Assembly (NCBI GenBank): GCA_024509875.1
Contig: JAMPIV010012218.1
Span: forward strand, 351,001 to 415,000
From: Oreohelix idahoensis
Taxonomy: Eukaryota; Mollusca; Gastropoda; Stylommatophora; Oreohelicidae
DNA length: 64,000 nt
Direction: 5' to 3'
Shown here: piece after piece, positions 1 to 11,254 of the stretch
Layout: each line of letters opens with the position of its first letter
Position numbering within the stretch: position 1 is the first letter of the stretch
The notes under the pieces: generated by a model
What the model was told of the DNA's origin: nothing
Database searches by the model: none
Seen by the model: only the letters and a program-made list of their open reading frames with translations
Position numbers and translations under genes: made by a program

Positions 1-300
1 TAGTTTTAAGCTTCTTAGTATGTATTGTGTACTTCCGGGGTCAGAAGTCACTTCCTTTTCAGCCATGCTTCGCCTTCAGGGAAGTACCTAGATTTTATTT
101 TTATTATTTATTTTTATATTTCTTTAAGTTCTTATGTCTCCTATCTAGCCTTCACTTTCTTTCTTTCTTTTCCTGACGAAGGCCTTGTGGCCGTAACGTA
201 GACTACTTTCTTTGTCTTTTGTCCTCGTAAGACGAATCACCTTTTTTCGATTTTTTTTCAAACCCACCCATTGTAAGTTCACAACTACGGAAAATGACAA
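1..300 (+). mobile_element. Penelope-like 3' tail fragment with degenerate hammerhead core
   Basis: This stretch resembles the T/C-rich sequence around 41280-41410: both have a CTTTCTTTC-type tract, a CTGACGA-type motif, then a GTCCT.GTAAGACGAATCAC block. At 173-196 CTGACGA is followed by a GGCC/GGCC helix with a TTGT loop and then GTAAC. That is the layout of a type I hammerhead ribozyme (CUGANGA, stem II, GAAA), but the second A of the conserved G-A-A is T here. Such motifs are known in the terminal repeats of Penelope-like elements. No coding part is seen here, so it is a remnant. Confidence 0.5.
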
Positions 301-597
301 AAAGGAAAAGAGAAGGAACTAACTGTTACGTAATAGGAAATACTCCCTCTATAACCACTGTCCCAAAAACCCGAACTCAGACTAGCACCAAGTCTGAATG
401 ATAACTACCTGAAAAAAATTTCGATAAGCAGCTACCAAAAAAAAAAAAACCGAAATTACTTTCCTGTTAAAGAAAAAATTATTTCAGTATGCCATCAATT
501 ACCTCTAAGTCATCAAAAGCTAACTACAACTACAATCTAACTTGAATGCACTGTGGAAAAAAAAATTTCTGTGAAAAAAAAAAATCCTATAACTATG
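301..597. other. No recognised feature
   Basis: A-rich unique-looking sequence with several homopolymer A runs. I see no gene, repeat boundary or RNA structure that I can support. Confidence 0.4.
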
Positions 598-835
598 GCT
601 CAAGGTCTTCTTCTTCTTCTTCTTCTTCCGTCCTTAGCCAACGACCGTCAAAGCAGTCAGTGGCCATTACGCCTAGTGGCGTCTTAGGGCAACAGCAAAT
701 AGGTTTTCTTTGCCATTGTTTCCCATCACGCCTAGTGGCGTCTTTAGGGCAACGGCAAATCAACCCATTTGCTGTTGTTTCCGTAATCGAAGTGACTGGC
801 AAACGGGTGATCAGCCCGTTGGTAGCTCAAGGTCT
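598..835 (-). mobile_element. SINE-like element copy 1, with 11-bp TSD
   Basis: The insert is 609-824 (216 bp), flanked by the direct repeat GCTCAAGGTCT at 598-608 and 825-835. On the minus strand it starts ACCAACGGGC, contains two copies of a GCCCTAAGACGCCACTAGGC-type module and ends in a (GAA)n tail. A second copy at 20654-20864 has the same left end, which argues against random 5' truncation. The tail matches the 3' end of the LINE at 45434-45936. A TTCGATT core near its 5' third weakly resembles a tRNA B box. The short peptides encoded in this stretch are not genes. Confidence 0.8.
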
Positions 836-954
836 AGGGGATATTTAAAGAAAAATATATTCTCAGAACTTTCTACAGAACCAATCTAAAAATCTAGACA
901 AGATCCCAGAATTGATTCCATCAAAGATGATCCCGATCTACGAGCGACCCCACT

Positions 955-1071
955 TGTCACGAAGTGGATTTAAGTCTAGAGGTTGTCTTAAGATAGAGAC
1001 AAGACTTTCTTAACACTAGGGTCTTGTCTCTATCTTAAGACAACCTCTAGACTTAAATCCACTTCGTGACA
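955..1071. repeat. Perfect 51-bp inverted repeat with 15-nt loop
   Basis: Arm 955-1005 is the exact reverse complement of arm 1021-1071, separated by 15 nt. It lies directly beside a LINE fragment that starts at 1072. The homologous LINE at 18559 has no such hairpin next to it. Perfect arms mean a recent origin, for example by template switching, or a constraint on the fold. Confidence 0.95.
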
Positions 1072-2830
1072 GGGGAACTCAATAAGGCCTCATCAATTGC
1101 CAAAGTGATTATCTACACGGTCAAACGCCTTTTCGTAGTCCACAAATCCAATGTAAAGAGGTGGGTTCCATTCTAGTCTTTGTTCCGGAAGTATTCTCAA
1201 TGTGGCTAATTGGTCTGTATAAGATCTGTTGTTTCTAAAACCTGCTTGATAATCTCTCTTTAGTTTGTCTATGGGGTCTTTTAATTTCTCAAGGATGACT
1301 CAGTTTAATAGTTTTCCTGGCATTGATAGTAACATTATTGCTCTGTAATTTGTGCACTCTTGTAAATCTCCATTACTAGGCAGCTTAACCAGAAATTCCT
1401 CCTTCTAATATTCTTGTATTTCTTCCTTGTCTCAGACTTTACCAAGTATTTTGCATAACATCTCTATAGCAGTATCTGCTTTGATGGCCTCTGCTGGAAT
1501 GCCGTCTGGACCAGCCGCTTTTGCATCTTTTAGAAGCTTTATGGGTTTCTTTATTTGTTCCTTCGTTGGTCTTTCAAAGTTGAGTTGTAGCACTTCTTCT
1601 GTTGGCTGGATATCTGGGGGATTTTGAGGAGCTGGTCTACTGAGGTCATCAACATCTTTTGTCCACCTCTTCATTTGCTTATGTAAATCTCTAAGCAGTT
1701 TTTCCATTCTTATCATTGATGAGGCGTTTTGCTTACTTGTACTTTCCGTTAGCTTCTTTGTGCTGTTGTACAGTTCTGTTATATTTCCAGTGGATGCAGC
1801 ATCCTTTGCCTCTCTTGCTAACTCTTCAGTATATTTTCTTAAGACTCTTTTGATGCTTCTGTGTACACTTCCTGTGTTTTTGCTTTGGAACTTCTGGATT
1901 TGCTGCTATTTTAAATATGCTATCTTGTTTTTGCTGTCTTGTATCGTACTGATGGTTTCTGTTTTTATCCATGCTTTGTGCTAGCTTTCTCAAAGGGGTC
2001 TTCTGTATTCGCTACATCTTCCAGTTGTTTGAGCATTTGGAGTTTTTTTTTAATATTGTGACCGTAAATCTGTCTCTAGTTTCTTTATTTCTTAATGTCC
2101 TACATTAAACTGTTTCTATAGCTATGTATTGTTGTATATCTTTTGAGTTTCATTTTTATTATAATTACCAGAAACATGATAATCGGATGCTTCTCTACAT
2201 ACCTTTACTTCATGCAATTGTGATCTAAACTTGTTGTTTATGCAATCACGATCAATCTGATTTTCTGGTGATATCTATGTTACTTTGTGTAATCTCTCAT
2301 GTGGAACCATGCTTCCTCCTAAAGCTAGTTGATTTGAAGCACAGAAGTTAGTGAATAGTTCCCATTTTTGTTCATTATTCCTAGCCCATGTTTTCTCATG
2401 ATTTCTTCAAAATCGGTTTTGTCTGTTCCTTTCTTTACATTCAGATCACCCATCAAAATTGGGATGTCTCTTCTTCTATTTTGATCCATAATATTTTGTA
2501 GAGTTCCCTCTTGTCTACTCGCTTCCACTTTGTTTCGCACTGTCCCAGGACATCGATCTTGTAATCCCACATTTCAGCTGCTACTTGTACCGTTTTTCCT
2601 TGTTCGTTCAAAATTCAAACATTCGAGGTGCCATATATGGAGGTTAGTCAGCAAAGTAGACTCCTTTTGGCTTTCTCTGTGTTGCGCCATTCTCTTCTCT
2701 ATGATAGGACCTTCTCCTGTCTTGGTTGGCTACGTTTTATTTTCCTTAGTTGACCTGTCCATGTTTGTTAAAGTTTTTTATGGTTGAACACTTTTTTTTC
2801 AGTATGGAGTAACTGGCCTTGTGTCCAACC
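1072..2830 (-). pseudogene. LINE fragment: endonuclease to mid reverse transcriptase
   Basis: Read on the minus strand, this runs from an APE-type endonuclease part (2570-2325, with IPILMGDLNV) through the pre-RT segment (1716-1432, with RPTKEQIKKPIKLL and AGPDGIPAEAIKAD) to the RT YEKAFD region near 1100. It is closely related to the LINE at 17546-19204. It stops at 1072, in mid RT, beside the hairpin, so the palm with FADD and the C terminus are missing here. Several frame changes and stops are present. The T-rich region above 2570 is probably its 5' leader. Confidence 0.8.
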
Positions 2831-2855
2831 CTCTTCAGTCGCTTTTTACGACATG

Positions 2856-3430
2856 CATGGAGGTTCTTATCTAACATTTTGCATTCTTATTTTGATAGCT
2901 TTGTCTGTCCCTCTAACTTTGTCTATATTGCTGCCAAGGTATTTGTGTAATTCTACATCTCGTACTGATGTTTCTCTTCAAATGCAATACTGTTATCGTT
3001 TCCTGCATTTATTCTCAGTATCTTTGTTTTCTCCCTGTGTATTATCAGACCCACTTGCTGTGACCTCTCATCAAGTATTTTCATTTTTATCTTGCATCTG
3101 AATACGGCTATGGGACACCGAGTAACAGATCGTCGGCATAATCTATACTACCCAGCTACATCAAAGTCCACAGGACTCCATTTCTGTTGGTTGAAGTAAT
3201 GTTGTCGTAAACCAATGTTTAGATAACAGGAAGATTGATGGTTACAAGATGCATCCTTGTCGCGCTCCAGTTCTTATCCTAAATGGTTTTGTAAGTTTCC
3301 CTTTAAGAAGAACTCTGCAGGGCATGTCTTCATATAATTTCTTTATTATTATCGTCAGCGGAACTCCTTAATGCCTTCTTGAATCTGCTCACACTGTCAA
3401 TACTCTACAAATCCAATGTAAAGAGGAGTG
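2856..3430 (-). pseudogene. Split LINE, part 1 of 3 (RT palm region)
   Basis: This is homologous to 18056-18650 of the intact LINE RT, on the minus strand, and covers the segment around FADD to YEKAFD. It is degenerate, with no long open frame. The LINE resumes at 4424 and again at 22964, so these three pieces are one old minus-strand element interrupted by later insertions. The C-terminal end is missing below 2856, where another LINE fragment of the same family lies. Confidence 0.75.
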
Positions 3431-4418
3431 TGTGGCAGCTTACTCTTGCATTGTTTTAAGTATGTCATTGCCTTCTTTCCTACCCAGGTTCATTACTTCA
3501 ACGATGAACGACAAAACGTATAAACAGACAGTGTCACACCACACATGTATCCACGTAACTCTATGAAGATGGCTAAGTCTTTCATGGACCAGTTTGTGTG
3601 TTGTACTTTGTCTTGGTGAATGACTGATGTCAATGCTGCCTGAGGTTGGGCTCGGCACCACAATTCTATTGTGTGTCATGCGTTGGCGATTGAATTCTCC
3701 GTATGTTGGCCGTTTATATACAACACACATTTAGTGACCACATAATACCACGTAGCAACTCTCGTACAAACATGGGAAGGTCGCATTCAACTGGAACAAA
3801 TGTTTATTTACACTATGTATAACAAATGTCGTCGGTGACCCCTCCAACAATCTGGGTCCTCCGACTTTCCTCTCTTGAACACTATTAGCTTCCATATAAC
3901 CATGTAATTCAGAATTTCACTGTCTTGTGCATATTGTCCCTTTGAAGACAGCACAGGTATATTATTGGAATGCGCTCAGGTTATTAAGATAGTTATACCG
4001 GACTGACTCCGGGGAATATAACGTTTCCTGATTATGGTTGCCGCTATCTTTGTACACTTATCCACCATGGAATTGTCATAACTAGTTTACCCAAAGTACC
4101 CTTCCGTCAGAATAAAGCTTCACCGCTCCTGCCTCCTTGTACTATTGTCGGAACTCGTCAGCCTATCTATCTATGGAGGCTTATGTCTACACAACCCGGA
4201 CTCGAGATATCTTAGAGAATACATAGTCTCTTTAACTAGTGGTCGCCTTCAATATGGCTGCCCTGCTTCTGTTCCGACGTCTCTCTCTGAGAAAAACGTG
4301 CTTAACCTCTATCTGTTTTGACCCTTTCTATGCGCATCATTTTCGTACATCCCTTTTTTCTACTCCGTCTATACCAACTCATGTTATACTTCTCATTCTT
4401 CTTTCCCTTACTGCCACA
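3431..4418. mobile_element. 988-bp insertion with TGTGGCAG/CTGCCACA ends
   Basis: LINE sequence stops near 3430 and continues near 4424 at the next expected position. Between them is non-LINE sequence that begins TGTGGCAG and ends CTGCCACA, an 8-bp terminal inverted repeat with TG..CA ends. Flanks GAGTG and AAAGT are only partly alike, so the TSD is decayed. There is no coding capacity. An old solo LTR or a non-autonomous DNA transposon would both fit. Confidence 0.55.
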
Positions 4419-4423
4419 AAAGT

Positions 4424-4571
4424 TTCATTGTAGACTTTGTTCCACTATATTCTCAATGTGGCTTACTGATCTATACAGTATCTGATTTGCTTAAAACCTC
4501 CTTGTTCATTACACAGTTATCTATGGGCTATTTTAATCTGTCCAGGATGATCCTGTTTAACTATTGTTCAT
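4424..4571 (-). pseudogene. Split LINE, part 2 of 3 (RT finger region)
   Basis: This aligns with 18670-18805 of the related LINE: same blocks for the 'ATTCTCAA.GTGGC' and 'ATCCTGTTTAA' segments, minus strand. It ends at 4571 within the codons for the PGKVLN motif. The remaining part of that motif starts at 22964. This fixes the outer boundary of the nested insertion 4572-22963. Confidence 0.8.
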
Positions 4572-5340
4572 TGTGACGATATTTTGGTAGTGTCCTCATA
4601 TTCCTCTTCTTTCTCTTTCTCGTTCTCCATTTATTTCTTCATTTTTCGCAGATAAACCTGGCCACATCGCCGCGCCTTAGATTTGTTGACCTCTGTTCAT
4701 ATTGCAATAGTGTCATTTCATGGCTAAATGACCTTCCTTAAGGATTAATTGTAATCGCTTAGGTTGTTAAACCAGATCGACTTCATACGGTCAACGGAAA
4801 GTATTGGTGACTTTCTACGTAGTCCTTTCCCGCCAGACACAAACGACCGTCTAGGTGCATTGTTCGCTACAAAGGTGTTCAGACACTTGGACGGATAATA
4901 CAAAAGGAAGGCCAGATGTTGTCTGGGGAAAATGTCTGGATGCAGCGATATATCGTTGCTTATCCTTCTAGGACCAGGAAAGTACAAGAGATAATTGTTT
5001 AATCCCTTCCGTCCAGACATTGTCTATGTAATTATTACATAGAAACCCGTCTGGGTAGACAAACTGGCGATGAATCTATCTGCAAGCGATGTTAAAAATC
5101 GTAATTTGAAATTTTACTTAAGAGAACGGAAGAAGTCGGGCCATATATGGGAGATGAAGTCATGTGTTTAAGTTTTAAAATGATATTTTAAAACAAGCGG
5201 GGAAAGTAAATAAGTGACAACCCCGACCCACTACGTGCTGCCCATGGATTGGATTAGAATCAGAAAGAAACTTTTATTCCGATTAGAAGTTTTGTCGGAA
5301 ACGCTAGATGGAAGCGTGGGAAGGAAAACTGCAAGATAAC

Positions 5341-6798
5341 TGTTGCTGTCTATTTGGCATAATTGTTTAAGACATCAACCTGTTTAATTATTTTGATAGT
5401 CTAAGAAAGGGAACTGGTGATTTACGTTGGTGACAGGATTGATTCCTGGTTATCTTCCCCTTATCTTATGTTGACCTGTGTCTTAAATTGCTGTCATGTC
5501 TTAAGTTACTATTCACATGACCATATACGGAGTGGCTTTACCTCTCGCTTGAGAAATGCCCTGGTCTTGTGTTTAAGTTTCGCTCAGGTCTGTGTTATTT
5601 GCACATGCGCAAGGTTTTGGCGCAAAGACCGAGACTTCCGGTTTTAGAGTAGTGTACCTTGGGCTTGTGATCGGACATGCCGGTCCGAAGATTCTCTCTG
5701 CCAAGTTTTGATTGGGAATTTGGAAGTTCTGTGAATGACTGATTTGTCATTCTTCCTTCCCCAAGTTATTCTTTATGCCAGGAATGGCAGTGTTGTGTTT
5801 TCCTTATGTTGTGAGGATTCTATAAAAGGTAACACAGACATTTTTTGATCTTTCGTTTGATTAGATCACAAAGGTACTTTCATTGCTTGGAGGCAACATA
5901 GTGAGTGAAGCTCACAATGATATATGATATAGTGCTCCAGTATGGGTGCACGTTGAAGAAACCAAGTCTAAGATGTTTTCTTGGATGAACAGAAGCCCAG
6001 AGAATTGACTACTTGAAGTCCGCAATGCAGGCGGGATGATTGGCAGAAATCTATGTACACAGAAACATATAAACAAACAGTAGTTACCTTATTATCGAGG
6101 CCCGCTACCTGCGGCCTGATTCTGTCGCCATAAGAGGCCCGTTGTTACGGCCATTATTCTTCACCAGAAGAAGTACCTGGCGTATGACGCCAGTAGAAGT
6201 CATTGACTTTTGCTAGACAATTGTATTGACTTTGTTAAATCTGGAACCGCCCTTTGCGTGCGGTATATTTGCTAAGGCATACCTGACGGGGCTCAGTCAG
6301 GGGTTTGAGTTTTGAGATGAACAGAACGTAAATTGTCAAGATAATCATATTAGCATCTTATGTATGAGCTATTCAAGGTTTGTGATGCCAAGTGTTGACC
6401 ACCATCAATATACATGTAATGTCCATGATCTATGTCCAATTGACTGTGTCGTCCATCAGCGTACGTTTCGTAATAAATGTTTGAAAAGTCATCGAAGTTA
6501 CCAACGTTACTGACTTCTACCTGTGGTTGTGTGAGTTTGAGTGAAGCTGTCTAAGAGCCTATACAACATTCGTGTTTGTCAGCACTTCTACCCACCATCT
6601 ACTCACACCTATATGATCAACCACCTTCATTTACAACTACTATACACCTGTGAAACTGTATGGAGTTTGAGTGTGTGTCATCGTTACACCCTGTCAGCGC
6701 CTCAACGCTTGATGACCCAGATACACGACCACATTCCACTGTCCAGGCACGACATAACCTGATACCACATTACAACTCCTGTAAAACAGCCTTTTACA
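5341..6798 (+). repeat. Element A 5' LTR
   Basis: It starts TGTTGCTGTC and ends CTTTTACA. It is matched end to end by 13986-15443. Candidate signals are a TATA box at 5821-5829 and a polyadenylation signal AATAAA at 6472-6477, in the right order for U3-R-U5. The small open frames inside (for example 5417-5647) recur in both LTRs and are not genes. Confidence 0.95.
5821..5829 (+). promoter_or_regulatory. Candidate TATA box of element A 5' LTR
   Basis: TATAAAAGG, conserved in the 3' LTR at 14466-14474. It lies about 650 bp before AATAAA, as expected for the U3 promoter that starts retrotransposon transcription. Assignment is by motif only. Confidence 0.6.
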
Positions 6799-7636
6799 TC
6801 TGGTAGGCCAGATTTGTGGGTTTTCAACATAACATTGTGGAGTGTCAGCTACGCAGCGAACAGTTCTAACTAGGTCAACGCCTCATACTGCTTCATGGAC
6901 CACAGTTGCTGATGAAATTTATTGACACTGTGCTGCAAAGATAAACACAATTCAACACTTGACAGTCGTCAATGGCCATAGGTGTTAAAGTTCAAGTCAC
7001 ATCATTTACGTTCAAGCTCTTATAGTAAACCAATAACAGTTCCAGCTGTTGTTTACATACGACATTCTACAAACATTTCGACGTTGGATCTTCTGGTCTC
7101 AACTGGTCTGTCGAGAATGATTTTGTAGTACACTTTGGAGACCACTACCTGTTGTCAAGTTACGGTGATCTTCAACGGTGGATCGTCTTCCATTGCTGTT
7201 TACAGTTTTACCGCATTGTACTGCATCTTTGCGGTTGTTGAGGATTGTGCTTAAAGATAAGTGGCCTGTTTATTGTGTAAACTGTGCCTTTATTTTGTGT
7301 GCAACTGAGCCTTCCTCTATACACATTCTTTATATTGTGTATTTTCATATTTCATGCATTCTTTGTTTACATGTTTTTTGTTTACATGTTGAATTAGTGT
7401 GTATGTTTCAGCGGGTTTAAGGTTGGGTGATGTCTTTCAGTAGAAATATCCCACTTAACCGAGGGTCTACTGTTAGCGTGTCTTTAGGGACTGTGCATAT
7501 TTCCCACAGCGGAAATTGCGAGCGACGTAATTTGCTACTTTTATTTTTTTCTTAGCTGTGACGAGATGTGTTAGTGTCGTCTTCGTTATTTTTTTTCCAT
7601 TCTTTGATTTTTGATTTGTTTGGTTTGTAATTGTCT

Positions 7637-7692
<56 letters not shown>

Positions 7693-8135
7693 TTTCATTT
7701 ATTTCTATACACCTTTTTGTTTATAACAGTGTTGTCATTTGCTTTGTCTTCTTCTTCGCAGTTATCATTGCAAATTTTTTGCAACACTTGATTTAGTTAA
7801 GCTTTATTTTTGATTTGACTTCTGCGAATGTTTTCGATTGTCCAGATGTATGTCTTTGTTTAATTAGTGTTAGATATTGTCGTCATATACAGTCTACATA
7901 TAAACTTGGTCATGTACTATTATTAATATGATGCACATCAGATACTGAGGTGGTTAATGGTGACATTATAATCAGAGTAACTATATAAAGTCTTTGCCAA
8001 AGACTTGTTATCCACAGAGACAGAGATAAAGTGAGGTACATATTCAAGTTCTTTATTGTAAGACTTGTTCCCACTGTGATTGGGATAAAAAGGTGTTATT
8101 ATTCCACAGGAACTGATAGCATATTATTAGACATA
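6799..8135 (+). other. Element A leader, with (CT)n tract
   Basis: This is 1.3 kb of untranslated internal sequence between the primer-binding site and gag. It contains a (CT)n microsatellite at about 7637-7689; the Ser-Leu repeats it would encode are an artefact. A CACAG/GA junction near 8105 could serve as a splice acceptor ahead of gag, but there is no further evidence. Confidence 0.6.
6801..6818 (+). other. Candidate primer-binding site of element A
   Basis: TGGTAGGCCAGATTTGTG begins 2 nt after the 5' LTR. The leading TGG pairs with the CCA end of a tRNA. I cannot name the tRNA. Element B has a TGG-starting candidate at the same 2-nt offset. Confidence 0.5.
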
Positions 8136-9269
8136 ATGTCTACACTTGAGTACTTCATTGAGCAAGGGAAAGCCCTTGGCAAAACTGATGAGAAATTGGA
8201 AGAGTTTGCACTTACTCAATATTCCAAGGCACAAAAGGCTGAAGAGAAAAGGATGAAGATGCAGCTGGACAGAGAAGCAGAAGATAGAAGAATACAGCAA
8301 CAAATAGAATTTGAAGAAAAAAAGTTAAAAAGAGAATTTGAAGACAGAAAAATTCAGCAACAAAGAGAATTTGAGGAAAGAAAACTTCAAGCGGAAGCTG
8401 AAGACAGAAAAATTCAGCAACAAAGAGAATTTGAGGATAGAAAACTTCAAGCGGAAGCTGAAGATAGAAAAATTCAGCAACAAAGATAATTTGAGGAGAA
8501 AAAACTTTAAGCTGAAGTAGAAGAGAAAAAACTTCAGGCTGAAAATAAAAGATTAGACAGATAAGCTGAAGAGAAAAGGTTACAAAGAGAATCTGAGGAG
8601 AGAAAACAGAAAATGGAACATGAAGAGAAACTCTTATCTTTGGAGATTGAGAAAACAAAAGTGATGAATATTAGTAGTTCTCAAGCGACTTCTAGTAAGA
8701 CAGATCATAATACTTATAAAGTAAAACTCCCTCCTTTCAATGCTGCAAAGGATGATATAACGTTCTATCTTGATAGATTTCAACTGTCATGCGAAGCGCA
8801 TAAGGTAGATAAGGAAAAGTATGTCGGTCAACTATTGGATACACTTGTACGTGAACCATTAAATACTATTATGGCAATAGATTAACCTGACAAGACTAAC
8901 TATGAAGTGGTTAGAGCAACTTTATTAAAGAGGTATCAACTTAAAGAAGATGATTATCGTCTTCGTTTTAAGACTATGTTACCAGAAACTGGGGTAGAGT
9001 TCTCAGACTTTATTACAAAGATACGTCTTACTTTCACTCTGTGGATTGCGTTGTCTAAGACTGAAAAAACATATGAAGCACTTGTTGACTTATTACTTAG
9101 GGACAAAGTAATGTCATCAGTTAGTGAGTCCTTTCTTGCCTTCATACATGAACGTAAACCTAAAAACATAAAAGACATGGAACAATACTGTTGCCAGTAT
9201 GTCACTGCACACCCACAACAAACTATTAGTAATTCTAAGATTAAAGAGGTTTGCCCGTGCCTTCTGTAA
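8136..9269 (+). pseudogene. gag: Element A gag (broken)
   Basis: Gag would form the particle that packages element RNA. I chose the ATG at 8136 because MSTLEYFIEQGKALGKTDEK resembles the start of C's Gag (MFILEQFVKLGKDFGF). A long charged coiled coil (EDRKIQQQREFEERKLQAEA repeats) follows, then a capsid-like segment with KVKLPPFNAAKDD and LRDKVMSSVS, conserved in C and partly in B. In-frame stops at 8487, 8508, 8562 and 8883 break it; by comparison with neighbouring repeat units, at least two arose from GAA or CAA becoming TAA. A frame change near 9251-9269 separates capsid from the nucleocapsid part. It is not functional as read. Confidence 0.85.
8280..8519 (+). repeat. 60-bp tandem units encoding Gag coiled coil
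   Basis: Four 60-bp units (8280, 8340, 8400, 8460) each encode about 20 residues of the E/K/Q-rich coiled coil. Units 2 and 3 are nearly identical, so this part expands by tandem duplication. The 60-bp period keeps the frame. Confidence 0.85.
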
Positions 9270-11254
9270 CACTATATGGGCCTAATTTTCAGGGTAAATT
9301 TCAGGGCAATAAACGCAACTTTGATCAGAAAAGTAAGCGTAATTACGGACAGGATCAGGATATTCCATCCTACAGTGGTTCGTCTTCAAAGAACTGGAGA
9401 CAATCTGACAACCTTCGTAACTTTGGTTCCGGCACTTATGGGAACTTTCGTAGGGGAAGCCACAATAGAAACTATCCTAGCTGTCAGAATTTTGCAGGGA
9501 AACAGCAAGGTCAGTCAGGTAGATATTATAATCAAGGTGTAAATCACACTCACAATTGTGAAAATTGTGTTGCAAACCAAAGCAGAAAGTCAAATAACAA
9601 TAATTCCAGAGGATATAATAGTCAGGGTAGATGGCAACACAACAACAATAGATCATGTCATAATGCTAACTGTGCTCAACAAGAGTCACAGGTAGTTAGT
9701 AATAAATCTAATGATAATAAAGCTAACCCTAGTGTTGTCACATGTTCTGCCTTCGATTATTGGAGAGCATCTCAATGCCCTCAGTGCACCACTTTGTTTG
9801 AACCTACTACCATATCTACCTTGAGTTGCGGCCATCCTCTACCCGCTCATCATGCAGCAGCGGCGCATGACGGGAGAGAATCTCTTCTCCTTCATAGAGG
9901 TCTTGTGGATAAACATCCAGTCTCAGTTCTCTTTGATTCTAGATGTACTACTATTGGGGTTAGACAATCTCTCGTAGATTCTTCCTGTGCCACTGGAAAA
10001 GTGATCAAATGTGTAACACTTGGTGGCACAGTGGAAAATTACTCGACTGCTATCATACACGTAGCTACTCCTTTCTTTACGGGAGATGTCCAAGCGCGTC
10101 TGCTACCGAATCCTATTGCGGATCTTATCGTCGGGCGTATACACGGGGTTAAGGAATGTACCGCGCAGCAAATTGTTGCCTGGGAAGAACAAAACATGGA
10201 AACTACTAATGCAGTTGTCACGAGAGCACAGGCTCAGAATATGCCCTCGTCTTCATCGACCAAATTTGATGCAGTACTTGAGCAAGATGATCATTCGGTA
10301 ATTTCGAGTGACTCTTTTATAAAAAGTCAATAAGAGGACACTTCTTTAAAAAAATTCTTCCTTCTGGTTAAAGATGGTGATCCAAATCAGAACACAAATC
10401 GTACATCCTAGATCACTATGAAGAATGGTGTACTAGTGCGTATGGTACAACACTCAGACACGTCTATCCACTCACGAATTCTTGTGCCCAAAAATATGAG
10501 AGCTCGTATACTGCAACATGCTCACGACTGCCAATGCGCTGGTCATATGGGATTTTCACGTACTAAGTCAAGAGTACTTGCAGCTTTCTTTTGGCCATTC
10601 GTAAATAGAGACATACGCCTTTATTGCCGCTCGTGCAAAGTATGTCAAGAGGTTAAGTCGAAAGGTCCTCGCCATGCAGCACCTATCCAGGCTGCGAACA
10701 TCCCTATTCGTCCGATTAAAAAAATGGCGATAGATATCATTGGTCTTTTTAAAATCAAATCAGCCAGAGGACACCAATTTATTCTTACATGCGTAGACAT
10801 GTGTACTCTTTGGCCAGAGGCCATACCTCTTAAGAGCATTTCTGCGGCCGATATTGCAGACGCTCTTTGGATGATATTTTCACGTCTGGGATTTCCTAGA
10901 GAAATCTTGTCAGACCATGGCACCCAACTGATATCTGACACTATGTCACAGGTGATGTCTACTCTTAATGTTGAAAGGTCTTTGAGTAGCATCTATCATC
11001 CAATGTCTAATGGGTTAGTGGAACGGTTCAATAGAACCCTCAAAAATTTACCTGGGAAGATAACTGAGGATCATCCTCAGGAGTGGGACAGAGTCTTACC
11101 CGCGGCTCTCTTCGCATACAGAGAGGTTCCTAATGAACACACCTGCTTTTCTCCTTTTGAGCTTGTCTTTGGCGCGCGTCCGCGCGGTCCTATGTCTTTG
11201 CTTCATGATCTTATAGCTGCCGATGATATCGGTGATGACACAATCTTCTTATGA
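9251..11254 (+). pseudogene. pol: Element A nucleocapsid-protease-integrase
   Basis: One frame, broken by stops at 10331 and 10409. It begins with an N/Q/R-rich nucleocapsid-like segment, with CHNANC and CPQC pairs but no clear CCHC knuckle. A retropepsin segment follows (VSVLFDSRCTTIGVRQSLV); its active site should read D-S-G, but G is R (codon AGA at 9941), while B has DTG and C has DSG. Integrase starts near 10418 with a zinc part (H36, H43, C73, C76 of the 278-aa frame) and a DD35E core at D106, D166 and E202, all present. Near 11240 a 2-nt loss shifts the frame before the integrase C terminus. Integrase before RT is the notable feature. Confidence 0.88.

Noticed and set aside
2530..3101. 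Plus-strand hydrophobic frames around 2530-3101
   Set aside because: They are opposite-strand readings of LINE sequence coding on the minus strand.
5417..5647. 76-aa frame nearly identical to 14062-14292, and the pair 6541/15186
   Set aside because: The identity comes from lying in the two LTRs of element A, not from gene conservation.
7611..7796. Open frame with Ser-Leu repeats
   Set aside because: It is a translated (CT)n microsatellite in the leader of element A.
8212..8658. 148-aa minus-strand frame opposite gag
   Set aside because: It is the antisense shadow of the gag coiled-coil repeats; it breaks where the sense repeats break and has no independent family signal.
8780..8830. Possible tRNA or other small RNA genes across the window
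   Set aside because: I looked for cloverleaf-like segments and B-box matches and found none convincing apart from the weak TTCGATT in the SINE-like elements.
10418..11254. Integrase from a separate nested copia element
   Set aside because: All three LTR elements share the same protease-integrase-RT order and linkers, and the RT is gypsy type, so it is one polyprotein.
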